A stretch of 64,000 bases of DNA from Rotaria socialis (taxonomy: Eukaryota; Rotifera; Eurotatoria; Philodinida; Philodinidae). Shown piece after piece: positions 12,733 to 24,853 of this stretch. The translations under genes were made by a program, and so were the position numbers. The notes beneath the pieces are model-generated. The model was given only the letters and a program-made list of their open reading frames with translations, was not told the DNA's origin and made no database searches. Positions within the stretch are counted from its first letter, which is position 1, and every line of letters starts with the position of its first letter. Where the stretch lies: assembly GCA_905331475.1 (NCBI GenBank), contig CAJNYU010003889.1:1-64000 (forward strand), given 5' to 3'.

Positions 12733-14213
12733 ATGCTAACTAAAATGAAACTAATCATAATCACATATATGATTCCCGTCATGGTACACGCAACTATAGT
12801 GCTAAGTGATTTCCAACAACAAGCACTGGATGAACACAACTATTACCGACAGCAAATGCATTGTACGGGACCGATGATATTGAATGTATCATTGAATGTC
12901 ATTGCAGAGAATTACGCCCAGTATCTTGCTGCCAACAACATATTCAGTCATAGTCTGACGCCGGGGCTTGGTGAGAATCTTTACTATTCGTATTCATCGG
13001 CAGGCATCAATTCCATGAATGGTAAGAGTATTTGTTTAGTATACGATGGAATATTGAGTAATTTGAGTCTCTATTTCAGGCTCTATCCCAACCACGGCTT
13101 GGTATAGTGAAATTGCTATGTATAACTTTAGTTCACCGGGTTTCTCATCAGCTACTGGACATTTCACTCAAGTAGTTTGGCTTGGATCAACACAGTTGGG
13201 AATTGGAATCGCATTAACTAGTGATAACCGAACAGCCTATGTTGTAGCCAACTATTATCCACCAGGGAACTACCTTGGCCAATTTGCCACTAACGTTCTT
13301 CCGGTATGCAATTCGAGCACAGTTGCCAACAATGTTTCCACTATAGTCACTACTACTGCGACTTCAACAACACCTTCGGTTGTATCAACAACTTTGCCAG
13401 GTAATGGCAGTTCAATGATCGGTTCAATTGTATTGAGTAGTTTCCAGCAACAGGCTTTGGATCAACACAACTATTACCGACAGCAAATGCATTGTACTGG
13501 GCCAATGATATTGAATGCATCATTGAATGTCATTGCAGAGAATTACGCCCAGTATCTTGCTGCCAACAACATATTCAGTCATAGTCTGACGCCAGGACTC
13601 GGTGAGAATCTTTACTATTCGTATTCATCGGCCGGTATCAATTCAATGAATGGTAAGAATTTTCTTTTAGCTTCGGACAGCATATTGAGTAAAATGATTC
13701 TATATTTCAGGCTCTATCCCAACCACAGCTTGGTATAGTGGAATTGCTATGTATAACTTTAGTTCACCGGGTTTCTCATCAGCTACTGGTGCTTTCACTC
13801 AAGTAGTCTGGCTCGGGTCTACACAGTTGGGAATCGGAATCGGGTTAACCAGTGATAACCGAACAGCCTATGTTGTAGCCAACTATTATCCACCAGGGAA
13901 CTATCTTGGTCAATTTGCTACTAATGTTCTTCCTGTATGTAATTCAATGTCATATTCGACAACAACAACAAGCATTCCAGCAACAGTTACGTCCATGTCT
14001 CAATCAAACTCGAGCTGGACCACCACGGCCACTTCAACTGGAAGTGTAGCGTCAACAAGTACTGGTGTCATTCTCAAAGGACGTGGAAGTGAACGATACT
14101 TTAGTTACCCTCACTTCGGCTGGTATGTTGAGCCATTGGAATGCACTCATTTTTCAAGGTCATGTAAGTTAGAAGACGATATTTTTCAAGGGAATCGTGA
14201 TGTTTTTCTATAG
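12733..14213 (+). CDS. Secreted protein with two tandem CAP (SCP/PR-1) domains
   Basis: Exons 12733-13021, 13080-13652 and from 13711, joined by two 58-bp GT-AG introns at identical positions in each domain. The N-terminus is a signal peptide (MKLIIITYMIPVMVHA). Each CAP domain shows ALDxHNYYRQQMHC, AENYAQYLA, GENLYYSYS, the CAP1 motif FTQVVW and the CAP2 motif ANYYPPGNYLGQF. CAP proteins are secreted alpha-beta-alpha folds with varied roles in defence, reproduction and lipid binding; no role can be assigned here. The domains are nearly identical, so the duplication is recent. CAP1 is GHFTQVVW in domain 1 but GAFTQVVW in domain 2, losing the conserved histidine. A Thr/Ser-rich linker follows. 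The reading frame after about 14090 looks non-coding, so a donor is probably there and the C-terminus lies at 15119-15506. Confidence 0.88.
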
Positions 14214-15118
14214 ATACGGTATGCATGGTTTACATGTCAGAGGTTTTCCAAACTTGGTAAAAATGTCAGAATTGAGGATGGAATTAATTGATTGGAATGA
14301 ACGGAGACAATTCAAGCGAAAAAATTACTCAGTGTTTGGAGTACTAGACACTTGGCTCTTTCATTAATAAAAGCTGGAATGTTAATGGCTTGTGAACTGA
14401 TACCGTGCGAGAATTATTTTAATCCGATGTATAATCGACTTCTTATGCCACGGGGCGTTTGAATGAAGCGATGAATTTTGTATTGGTTTTTCATAGAGAT
14501 TCCGAACTAATATAATCCTTTGAAAATCGTTTTGCTTACGTTACAGAGATGATGAGCGACAGGCTGAGTCGGGTGTTTATCTACAGAATACTGTCGATTA
14601 TGTCAGGAACTTTTTCTAAAATTGATGACTGTAACTACGAAATATGATACTCACTACTAATCCACGTTTATCTTCTATTCTTGAAAAGTCTAAGATCTGC
14701 CTCCATTCAACATTCTCATTTTTCTAAATGACTTCATTGAATATCGGATAAATGAATCACAGCGGAATAATAAAATAATTTCTATTGAAACACCATTTTA
14801 TATATGATCATCTCTTTTAGAATTGGGCCGTAAACCGCAACGCAAATGAGCAGCTGTTACCTTCTATAGGAGTTGTATAGTTACATTTTCAAACAGATGA
14901 CTTTTTACAATTTGGGATGCACTGTCATCTTGAATTGCTACAGAGAAATGTTTCCGCATCTGTCAAAAAACCGAAAAGTGTTGTTTCCGAAATACAGAAT
15001 GCTCAGTTTCTTTACAAGGTATATTCAAAAAGAAGAGCCCTCTCCACCCAGTGCACAATCACTAAACTAAGACTACATGTACTGCTTGAGGCTAGTTGAA
15101 TTTTCATAACCTATTTTT
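14214..15118. other. Probable large intron or insertion within the CAP gene
   Basis: No CAP-like or other recognisable coding sequence. It separates two Thr/Ser-rich coding segments in the same orientation. A good acceptor (TATTTTTCCAG) ends at 15120. I could not find a donor that keeps frame, so the splice model is unresolved. Short overlapping ORFs near 14873-15099 are unconvincing. Confidence 0.4.
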
Positions 15119-15120
15119 CC

Positions 15121-15506
15121 AGATTCCACGAGACGTCCTTTATGAATCACTCGAAGCAACTCCGCTAGCAAGTGCAAGCTCGAATACAACAATTACTTCA
15201 ACACCAAGCGTGATCTCAAATACAACAGTTACTTCCACACAAAGTGTGGGTTCGACAACAACTATGAGTACATTGGGCAACGGTGGGTCGACAACTTCTA
15301 GTACAACAGCATCAAACGCTCTTCCCTTCAGTAATGGAAGTACGACACCGGTTGTCGGATCTACCACGAGCGCTGTTACATCATCCTTAGCGACTACACA
15401 AGCAGGGACGACCCAGCTCAAAAATTCGGGTGAACGTGTGCATAGCTCTTATGCTGATCGCTTCCTGATTTTCATCGTTTCGCTCTTGCTTGTTTCTTGG
15501 TTTTGA
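15121..15506 (+). CDS. Ser/Thr-rich stalk with C-terminal hydrophobic tail, likely last exon of the CAP gene
   Basis: Begins after the acceptor TATTTTTCCAG and reads IPRDVLYESLEATPLASASS. A mucin-like stretch of about 90 Ser/Thr/Asn-rich residues follows. It ends in a basic spacer and the hydrophobic tail FLIFIVSLLLVSWF just before the stop. Such an end is typical of GPI-anchor signals or a tail anchor. The linker of the upstream CAP gene has the same composition (SVVSTTLPGNGSS, TTTATSTGSVAST), which supports a single gene producing a surface-tethered, heavily O-glycosylated double-CAP protein. The linkage is inferred from composition and strand only. Confidence 0.55.
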
Positions 15507-16880
15507 TAAGAAACTCACTTTTACAGTTTGGGTTAAGAACATTTTGCTTGTAGTTCGTAAATCGCGTTTTATCCTATCAATGTAGTTTTTCCACTAGTTA
15601 CTTTCTCTAGAAGGCGTATTCTCACGTTTGAATTCATTTTACAAAATACATTTCATCATCTTGTTTGCATGAGAGTTGATAACTAATTGGAACTCTTACC
15701 AATGGGATTAAATTAATCGCTACTCATGCTTTAAGTTCTCAGGATCCAAAATTACGATGTGTGGCATTCAAAATACTTCTGGAAAGTATTGTTGATGGTT
15801 AATACAAGGTAGAAAGAGTTGAGTACTTATGTCTTCATTTTTGTCACTTCAGAATAAGTCAAGTGGCATGAAGCTAATATCTAAACGAAACTAGACGTAG
15901 AATATAAGTGTGTGTGTGTGTGTGTGTGCGGATATGGAACGTATATAAATCAGGTTCTCTTGCAAACGTTTCCTTTTTCTGTCATGGCACACCGATATCC
16001 ACACTCACACCCCACACAGTAAAATGGTTTATTCGGGCTTTTTATATAGAGTCAAACGAGTGTATTGAAAACTTGTCGTTCTAAAGCTCTGTAATGCTAA
16101 CCTGATATAATTCCATAGTTAATCGTTCGAACAGATGTCTTTACAAGATCTTGAATTGTAACCACCCATATTTACATCAGTAATAAGATAAAATTAAATC
16201 AATCCTCATCTTTTGAACATGATTTACGATAGATAGATTCTATTTTTAGTTTTGAATCAGTGAAACTAAACAATGGATTAAAGTTTGTGTAAAATATTTA
16301 TGAAAGTGATCAAGTACAAAACATCAACAAAATTCTTCGTCTTTTGCAACGCTGCCATAAAAATTATCGGCTCCTGCATCTTCTATCAGCTTGTCTCTTA
16401 TTCTTCAGAAAACGGTACAGGAAAACTAAAAAGCATGAGAGTAGTGAATATAATGAAAAGCAAGCACAGGCACACGCATAAATTTGTATGTAAATATCAA
16501 CGAGAAGAAAGAATATATAGATCAAGTAACAGAGTCATATCATTATTATTCCTACTTAAGTTCATCAGAATCATCTTTTGATCGAAGCTTTGTTTCTACT
16601 ACAGAATAAAATAGAGAAAATTAATATCTCTGATTCATTTTTATTGATTTATCTATTTTCAAAACCAAACAAAGATAGTATTGTCAGTAGAGCAAGAACC
16701 CACCGCATTTCCTGGTGTTTTATCATCATTACTTTTCGAAAAAATCTTAGTACAATTGAGTAGGCAAAGATGATTTGATTTTGTTACTCGTGAATCTCTG
16801 ATAGAACACAAATAAACTTTTTTCTATGTGATATATATATACATGTATATGGTGTTCAAAGTCATTGAATAGTTAGAGAA
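15507..16880. other. Intergenic, with a GT microsatellite and telomere-like hairpin
   Basis: Contains (GT)n at about 15908-15927. About 65 bp further on is a C-rich segment (CACACTCACACCCCACAC). The flanking words GCGGATATGG and CCGATATCC pair, so the whole 15908-16019 can fold as a hairpin. ORFs at 16285 and 16578 are low complexity with no support. Confidence 0.5.
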
Positions 16881-16885
16881 AACTA

Positions 16886-17344
16886 TTAATTATCAGTATT
16901 ATATGAACTTGGTCCGACCGATACAATTTTATTTTTTTCAACATGAAATTCCCAATTTTGAACCGGTGATGTAACATTAGCAAATGGAGCGTTCACTACT
17001 AAATTTCCACATTGAATTTTCTCTATTATTGCAGCTTCTGTCCATGTTCCCATATCATAGGTTACTTCTTTTATTAACTGATATTCATTTTTCTTAATAG
17101 TAAATGGGCCAAAACTTAACATAGGTCCTGATGGTTGAGACCGAAATACAGTACATTGAATTGTTGACCTGCGTGCATTATAGATAACAGCTGAATAAAC
17201 AATAGCTGGCGCAGGCAAATCAACTAAATAAGCAATAGTTGGTGCAGGCAAAGGTGAAATTCTGGATGCAAGAAATAAAATAAAAATAGCAAAGTAAATC
17301 ATCGTCATTATAAATTTATATCTAAAAATGCGAAAAAAATTCAA
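16886..17344 (-). CDS. Small secreted protein of unknown function
   Basis: Single-exon ORF of 152 codons. A charged start (MNFFRIFRYKF) is followed by a hydrophobic segment (MTMIYFAIFILFLAS), as expected of a signal peptide; translation may instead start at the internal Met-13. The mature part is rich in beta-forming residues and contains CTVFRSQPSGPML, YDMGTWTEAAIIEKIQCGNL and IVSVGPSSYN, with two cysteines that could form a disulfide. It resembles small secreted beta-sandwich proteins I associate with bdelloids, but I cannot name a family. There is no partner gene nearby. It is intact, with coding-like codon use. Confidence 0.6.
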   Translation of the reverse strand: MNFFRIFRYKFIMTMIYFAIFILFLASRISPLPAPTIAYLVDLPAPAIVYSAVIYNARRSTIQCTVFRSQPSGPMLSFGPFTIKKNEYQLIKEVTYDMGTWTEAAIIEKIQCGNLVVNAPFANVTSPVQNWEFHVEKNKIVSVGPSSYNTDN

Positions 17345-19266
17345 ACATTGAGAAGCAGATTGATTAACTTGGTTTTATATCAAATATTACTAAATTTTCA
17401 ATCAAAGAAGATGTGTCACATTATGGATTTAGTGTCATAAAAAAATGTTAACCTAAATTTATTACCCTGAGAATCAACATTCATCCTTGGTCATTTCTTC
17501 ATATCAGGAATCGAAAGAAAAAACAAATGTAGATATCTTGGATTTTGCCCTCAGATGGAATTATAAAAGTACGGAATTCTGTTTTCATTAGAAACAATTT
17601 CAAAGGCACGTTGGCCAACTCAGTTTTTTGTGCTGATTTCAAGTGTGGCATTTTTTCAATTTAAATATGGTATCTACTATTCAAAGGAGACGAGTGACTT
17701 ACTAGACATTTGGTTTGAAGGTGAAAATCGTATTACTAGAAAATGAAAGTTGAATTACATATTTAGTCAAAAACATCTGACTGGTGTACACTCCTATAAA
17801 GTGAAAGCTCCTAGAGCCAAACTAATCATTATTAGTGTAACTAGATGGCTCAATCGGATTGGTATTTAGCGATTATTGTTTCGAAAAACTTCGAATGATT
17901 TAATTCTTCATGTACGTAAATTCGTACAGAGAAAAACATTCTGCATCGATTGAATCTATATTTCTGAATCAGGCTTAGCTTTTGGTAGACTGTGCACTCA
18001 AAAACTGATCTACAGAGCTTGCAGAAAGCGATTCAGATGGTTCTTATGGTCCGAGAAATTTTTCAAAACAAAATGCGATATTTTTAATCAACATATTAAA
18101 CTAAATAATTTTTCTAAAGCTAAGAACAACCATTATGTTTTCGATTAGTGATGAGGACCTCAGGTATGGAAAAAGCAATATGATGATGAAATATAAAATT
18201 AACATGTGAAAAATGCTTATGGGTGAATGCTAATCCTCAGTATAATAAAATTAGGTTAAGATATTTTGGGATGCTAAATTCGCATATGTCTTTTCTCAAA
18301 TAACTTAGTTTTCAGCTTTTTATCGCTTACACGGAAAGTAGATTTCGAAATTCTCTTTATTTCTAATATATCAAACTCATCCTCTGTATCATTTAGACGT
18401 AATTAAATTGATGAAAATATCTACACTAAAGCCATTCGATGTAATCTAAATGATACTAATATTCAAAATTGTAAATAAAAAAAATCTACTTATTTATACG
18501 ACAGGTAATATGTAGAAGTAGTTTACTATCGCTTTGCACTCGTTCGTCTATAATGACTAAAATTCTATTTGACACTCTGAAATACAATTCTAGAAGATCA
18601 TAATTTTCTATCCAACAATAAAACAAAATTTGAACTATTCAAAATGAAAAAAAAAGGTTTTTATACACCTTAGCTATAGAAGAAGCATCGAAACATGAAA
18701 ATTATTAATGAATGATATGTACTTTAAATAGAAATATTTCTTTTTCTTTATCTGAATTTCAAGTTAAAGAAAAACTGAAATGCATTCGATTCGCTATTTA
18801 ATTATATGAGAATAGAAAGAACTTGCAAACTACGATCTAACTTTATTAACTTTTGTTAATTCCATGTTCTTCAGGATAAATTAAGTAAACTTTCATAAAA
18901 TTTTATCTGAATAATAATACAATCAACACTATTTATCATGCGTAGCAAACTGATCTATTGGAGAATCTTCAAGTTTTTCATTACTATAACTATTTTCTTA
19001 TTGCTGTTGTTCCAGTGTATTCAGGTAATCATAATAGTAATAACCACGAACATAAAAATGATAAGATCCATTCATCACGCCTAATATCAACAGTAAATAT
19101 TAGCCATGATTTTAATCGAAATACTTCGCGTCGCTTAAATTTTTTCATGTTGCTGCATATAAATATATTTCTTGATTCGCGAGTTCATGTTATTTTCGAA
19201 CCATTACTCTTAACATAAATAACAAAAAAATAAAGATATTTATACTGAAAATATATAATGAAACAT
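17345..19266. other. Intergenic, nothing recognised
   Basis: AT-rich sequence without repeats or ORFs that I can support. The 86-codon ORF at 18958 has no motif and is treated as chance. Confidence 0.5.
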
Positions 19267-19277
19267 TAATTGCTGTT

Positions 19278-19657
19278 AGGCCGCTATGGCTGAATGGTTA
19301 AGATGTTCGGCACATATCCACAAGATAGTGTGTTCAAACCTCGGCGCCATCATCCATAGAATAACCTTGGACAAGTTACTAACGGCTGCTTTGTCTCGGA
19401 TCACCCATCCGATAGCACGCTGATTACATGTGACATACATAAAAATATCCTCATGGATAGTATGTGGTTAGTCAGTATGCATGGGAAGCTTAAGTAATTA
19501 AGCGGAAGGAACTCTGAGTCAGGCCGGCCTTCTGTCCAGAGCTGCAGCTAGTAATAGTTGTAGGAAAAATATCGGGCTCTTGAAATTGTCTCCGGACAAC
19601 ACCCTATACTGAAAGGTAGCCGCAAGGCAAGGGTTTTCTTTCTTTCTTTCTTCTTTC
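19278..19657 (+). mobile_element. tRNA-derived SINE, 380 bp, with 11-bp target-site duplication
   Basis: The head has RNA polymerase III boxes: A box TGGCTGAATGG (19287-19297) and B box TGTTCAAACCTC (19331 on). An unrelated body of about 270 bp follows, then a (TTTC)n tail at about 19634-19657. The flanking direct repeat TAATTGCTGTT is perfect at 19267-19277 and 19658-19668. This shows insertion by target-primed reverse transcription, which needs a LINE partner not present in the window. The perfect duplication suggests a recent insertion. Confidence 0.88.
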
Positions 19658-19668
19658 TAATTGCTGTT

Positions 19669-20730
19669 TTTTAACAATAAGAAACAAGTAAATTTCCATA
19701 GTGAAGAAAGAAACCATTAGAAAATGTATTCATAATATTTGGGAGCTAATTATAAAAACATTACATCGGCGAATCAATGCTAGTTTAACGTCGAAAATAT
19801 GAAAATAAATATGGCAATTATTTCTTTTCATACAATTCTATTTTTGGAATTTGATTATAAAAGGATGCATTTTTCTTATTCATTACAAATTAATCACTCG
19901 AAATTATTCTATACAATATGCACCTTTCTCGTCTAGATTAACAACCTGAAATGTTTTAGCGAAAGTCTATAATAGCATCAACTGTGATAGAGAAAAGCAC
20001 TTTTAAGATATGAGAAAATATTGCAAAATATTTCAATCGTTTGAGACTAATTCCACTCAATCGGTTTAGTTATGATGTGTCATATTGTAAATATATCCGA
20101 CCAAAATTAGCGGTAAACTGAAGGTTTTTATCACATGGGGTATCTATCTACTAATAAGAATTGGAAGTATGTGAGTATTTTGATGCGCGATATGTGATGT
20201 GGATTGTGATCTTCTCATCACAGTATGTATTGAAAGCGTCGACAATTGTGAGAGCTCGTTATAAAACAATATTGATTTTGTTTTCTATTTTTCATAAGAA
20301 CTTCGTTGATTAGCTAATAATTTTCCTCAATAAGTAATTTTGTGAGCGAACATTCTAGAATGTAGCACAGATAGGAACTACAAAAGAACGAAGAACACAA
20401 TCACAGCATTTTTGTATGGTCTTCTATATATTTCGCTTGCTTTTAGATATTGCAGTACACATTTTTGTAGTTTCATCACTTAATTATATCGACTGTATAA
20501 TGCCCACTAATCCAAGTTCTACATTTGTTCTTGATTCCAACAAAGGCTATTGACAATTAATTCGGAATGTTCTTTTTTTACATATTCAATAAACAGACAT
20601 CTTCGAAGATATATTGGATCTGTAAAACTAAGAGTTACAAAACCAAGGTTCATACTGATTCAAATAATCATATTTTTAACTTGAAAGGTGAACGCAATCA
20701 TCTACTTGAACCGGAAGATCTTGAAGAGTA
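19669..20730. other. Intergenic, nothing recognised
   Basis: AT-rich, no supported gene. A 64-codon ORF at 20567 runs into the telomere-like hairpin and is not credible. Confidence 0.5.
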
Positions 20731-20809
20731 TGGGAGTGGGTCTGGTTATTTTCAATTCTAACCGACACCCACCCACACACCTGCACCCACACCACCCCAC
20801 ACCCTCAAG
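20731..20809. repeat. Telomere-like repeat hairpin
   Basis: G-rich arm GGGAGTGGGTCTGGTT, a short loop, then C-rich arm AACCGACACCCACCC, with further ACACCC-type repeats ending in CACCCTCAAG. The CTCAAG end is the complement of the CTTGAG junction seen at four other telomere-like tracts. Confidence 0.6.
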
Positions 20810-20917
20810 AAATAGTGTTTGTACATAAAATTGAAGTTTATTGAGGATATTATTTCAAGCTTTAATGGAAAAAATTAGTTACAATTACGAAAAATCTTTC
20901 AGGTCGCGAATTTCTCT

Positions 20918-23828
20918 CTAATTCGTTGTCATGTGTCTGCGAGTATCAAGGCTGTGTAATGCATCAAGTGTAGTTTGAATTTCTTTTTTCGTTCGCTGGG
21001 TACATTGACAATTAGTAGACATGGCTATAGCTTCGTTCATATGAGCATCTGCTTCGTCGAAATGTTTCCACATATATTCGATCATGGCAAAATGTAGATG
21101 ATTTTTTATAATTAAATCGATATCTGGAGATACCTCACGTTGTGCCATCTCGAGGCTTTGTGTACAACAATAATGTGCCATATCACAATCTCCTCTCAAG
21201 AGGTAGATCAAACCCATACGTTCATAAGCGACTCTTGTATCTTTAGAATGATCAAGTTCAATAACTTCTCCAAAAATCTTGAAAGCAGCATCCATATCTT
21301 TCAATTCTAAGAAAATTAATGCAATCCGCATTTTGTCTGCACTGACCTTCGGATCATGAGATGAATGGTGCTGACAACGAAGTTCTACTGCTCTTTTATA
21401 GTGTACCAACGCATTGCAATTATCTTTAAACTGCTGATATAGACTTGCAGAAATGTCATGTGCCGAAAGAAGCATGGGTGATTTTTCCGACACTTTTGGC
21501 AGATTAAAACTTTTTTCATAAGTTTCGAGAACTGCTCGCCAGTTCTCTTGCTTTATATAGATAAGAGCCAGTTGCATGCATACTGTCGCACGTAGATCAT
21601 CGTCACATGAACGCAAGAGAGCCTCTTGTAAGCATTGAATAGCTGTGTCATTATCGTTTTCCTGCGCAGCTGTCCAAGCGATTCCGCGTAGTATATTATT
21701 GTGCCATGGATTCTTCTTAATAAAAGATTGATCGATCAATGACTGTATTGTTCAAAATTTGGTAATCCAAGTAGTTCATTTTCTCGACTCGGAGTACCAA
21801 TCGCCCCCATGGGACATCCTTATGAATCATTAGAACGCATTCTATCATTGTCTAAAAATAGTCCTTGGTTTTGGCTCTCTTTAACCAAGTAAAGCATCAC
21901 AAATCTTAGAAAAGTGGAGATATTTGAATGTGATGTCAAAACCATTTTCATACTGAAATCAACCATTTTCTCTGCTATCTGCAATCTATTTGGATAGAAA
22001 TTATCATGAAAGCTCGTCAATGGTTTGACGGCTTTGAAAGATTCTTTCATTTTAGATAAATTTTCCCATAGTCTAATCCGCTCATTAGATTCAGTACTGT
22101 CTGATTCTGGTTTTTGGAGTTCTATGCTCGATTTGAGTATTGTATCCATACAATTAGCTATCGGATCTTGAAATCGATCCATCTGTTGAGTAATTTGTTG
22201 TGCTTTTTCGATTTCACCCATACTGAGAAGTGCTTGTCCAATCATTAGTCGCGACATGTTCTCATTGAATATTAATGATTCATTGCATTTTGGGAACCGA
22301 GTTTTTAATTCCCGATATATTCTATCTTCAAATGGACATGCGCGAAAACAGATTTTCCAAGCATTTCCTTCAGGTTCCACCGATTCAATACGCAATGTTG
22401 CGCCCATGGCTAGTAACACTTCTCTTTCTTCTTCGAAGATGCTCTCTGCAGTAATGTCTGCGAAGACTACCGATATGTCTCCAAACTCAGATTCATCAAT
22501 AATGATTTCGAATATAACTGATTCCAATTTTGGCCGATCTTCACCATCGCCGGCCCATATTTCTGCTAGATTGCGGTATTTTGTTGTGGATAGAAAACTG
22601 TTTATTGCCATCAAGTGACCTACACCGTCTTTTATTTGCTTGAATTCATTTAAAGTCATACGTTGACCTCGATAGAGTCGATAAATATTGTGAGATATAG
22701 CTAAAAGCAAGAAATACATCATATCAATCTTTTCGGACGATATGCAATGCAGCACATGGTTAAGCCCACATACACTGATAGATAATGTGTTACTCTATTG
22801 GGCAGTACAGAAAGAAGGAAAAATGGATTCCCAATATTTCGACGTCACATTGGTATGTACTATGTCCAGTATGCAAGGCAAAAATATGATTGGGATGGGA
22901 ATGGTACAATGAACAGGGGAGAAGAAAGACATGGAATACCAGTATCGAGCAAATTCAAAGTATGGTCCTTCGAGAAAGTAATAATGCTTTTAGAGAAAAC
23001 AAAACTATAACAAAGTTTTACATAGATTTTATAGATCAGCTAACATTTTCAATGAATATTTTACATTATGGACATAGAGCGATGTTTCTTCTGCTTACCT
23101 TTAGCGTTCTTGGATTGTTCTGTATGCAATATCTCAAGCTGGCGATATATATCTTGAATGATAAATCTGAACTTCCAGATGGTGAGTATGTTTGCTCTAC
23201 GGAATGCAGCATTAAGCTGTCGATAGAGAAATGAGTCTTTTGTATACCAAGAGATCGCTTTCATCGATTCATATGTCTTTACAAATTCGTCGATTTTTTC
23301 AAGTTCTTTTGCGTTGCCATCATAAGTAGCGCGACATTCTTTGAGCATGTCTTCATGAACGTTATTAGCTGGCTTCTGTGTGTGAAGCAGTACAAGTAGC
23401 ATTGTGTGTGTGTAGCAGAATGCTACTCCGTCGTCACGAACATCTGTTGTTGTTAATCCATGTAGTCTAGATTCTATGCTCGGTGAAATGCTAAAATTTA
23501 GATCGTTCTTCTCCAGCAGTTCTCGGGGGCTAGAAATAATGCATCGTACACGAGATGCATCGTTATAATGTTGTGCTTCAGTCAAATAAATGTAGAAAAT
23601 ACAAGGTAAAGTAGAAAAAATATCCACTAGATGACATTGACCCTTGCCAAGAATCAGAAGACCCTTTTCTTGATGAATTGATAATATATATTCGACGCAT
23701 TCGTCTGGATCAAAGAAAAATGCAATATTGTTATCACATCCATCTAGAGCATTTATATGTTGATGAAAAGAATCTTGTTCCTCCTTGGTTGATATCAACG
23801 CGCAAACATCTACTTCCGAATGGCTCAT
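20918..23828 (-). CDS. ADP-ribosyltransferase (R-S-E class) with C-terminal TPR repeats; reading frame interrupted once
   Basis: Exon 1 (23828-23099) encodes an N-terminal domain ending KFRFIIQDIYRQLE. A GT-AG intron of about 400 bp leads in phase to exon 2 from 22700 (AISHNIYRLYRGQRM). The mono-ART signature is complete: arginine in YRLYRGQ, INSFLSTT, and glutamates in EEEREVLLAMGA. This class transfers ADP-ribose from NAD, usually to arginine. The last segment (21739-20918) holds about six to seven TPR helix pairs (AIQCLQEALLRS, ALVHYKRAVELR, AYERMGLIYLLRGD). ART-TPR architecture is expanded in bdelloids; targets are unknown. Between 21819 and 21740 the ART frame ends in TAA (after RMRSNDS) and the TPR frame is shifted. 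Either there is a cryptic intron ending at CAATACAG, or stop plus frameshift lesions. Confidence 0.82.
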
Positions 23829-24233
23829 TGAATTGTGTTTGTAAACGAACTTGCACTAGTGTTGTAGTTGAGAGACTGAAATTAAATGCCATTTATTTTG
23901 TTGAAATAAATAGTGCAGCTGCCAACCTGAAACTTATTCTTATTGAAAGGAAAGAAATAAAATCATGATGCAGGTAGACGAAAGATGTCAGCGTAGATCG
24001 CTTATGAATACGCATTGCATATAAAAAATACTTGTATAGTTGCAGACTATGGATCGAAAAAAAATTCTTTCACATAAATAAAAATCTGCCGAACATCATG
24101 CCGATTTCATTGAACAATTTATATATCCTACCCGAAATCAAATTGGTATTGAATAGAACTTTAAAAAACACCTATCTCTTCGTTTTTTGTAATATCTTCA
24201 ACAACTTTTGTATTTGGATTCTGGTCCACTGCA
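23829..24233. other. Upstream region of the ART gene, nothing recognised
   Basis: Probably contains the ART promoter on the minus strand. The ORFs at 23678 and 24032 on the plus strand are shadows or chance. Confidence 0.45.
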
Positions 24234-24235
24234 TA

Positions 24236-24770
24236 CACTGTAAAAAACATGGCAGAATAATGAACGCTTGCCCTTGATTTTTTTTTCTATAAACCCTTGA
24301 AGGGTTTAAGTACATGTCATATGCCCTATGAAGGGTATACGAGCCGAAGGGTTTGTTATCGTAAGAGCATATGAATTTAAAAGGGTATATGAAACTGCTT
24401 TAAGGGTTTTGTATTTCATAATTTTATTCAAAGTGTTTATTAAAAAACGGATAGGTGTAGATTAATATACGTATTTCCAAAATCAGTTTATTATCCAACA
24501 ATCAGGGGTAGATTATTATACGATTCATGCAAAACAAATCTTATTCTACGGCTAGGGGTAGATTATTCTGCACTTTCAGAAAAAGCGTTTACTATAATAC
24601 TGTTGATGGCAGACCAGTAGAGCGACGTCATCAAAAGGGCTGATTATTCTACGATCAAGGGTTGATTATTCTACATTCTCGGCAGAAGCGTTTATTATAA
24701 TACTGATGATGGTAGATTATTGTACGATATCATAAAAATGATTTATTATTCTACGGTTTTTTTTACAGTG
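24236..24770. mobile_element. Tc1/mariner-type MITE with ~30-bp TIRs and TA duplication
   Basis: Left end CACTGTAAAAAACATGG and right end (reverse complement) CACTGTAAAAAAAACCG. Similarity continues into CAGAATAATGAA and TAGAATAATAAA. TA lies on both sides (24234-24235, 24771-24772). The interior has no ORF but holds about eight variants of GTAGATTATTCTACG and a direct repeat of AAGCGTTTACTATAATACTG (near 24576 and 24692). A non-autonomous 535-bp element. Confidence 0.85.
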
Positions 24771-24853
24771 TACGCAGCTACACATTGCCAAAGGAAATTC
24801 GTGCTTGTTAGAATTGTAGTGGTCCCCTACAATTCTAAACGGAGATTAAGTTG

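Noticed and set aside
15140..15421. Minus-strand ORF of 93 codons
   Set aside because: Antisense shadow of the Ser/Thr-rich exon; Val-rich composition mirrors ACN codons.
16285..16763. Two ORFs rich in Lys/Ile/Phe
   Set aside because: AT-driven, no signal or domain.
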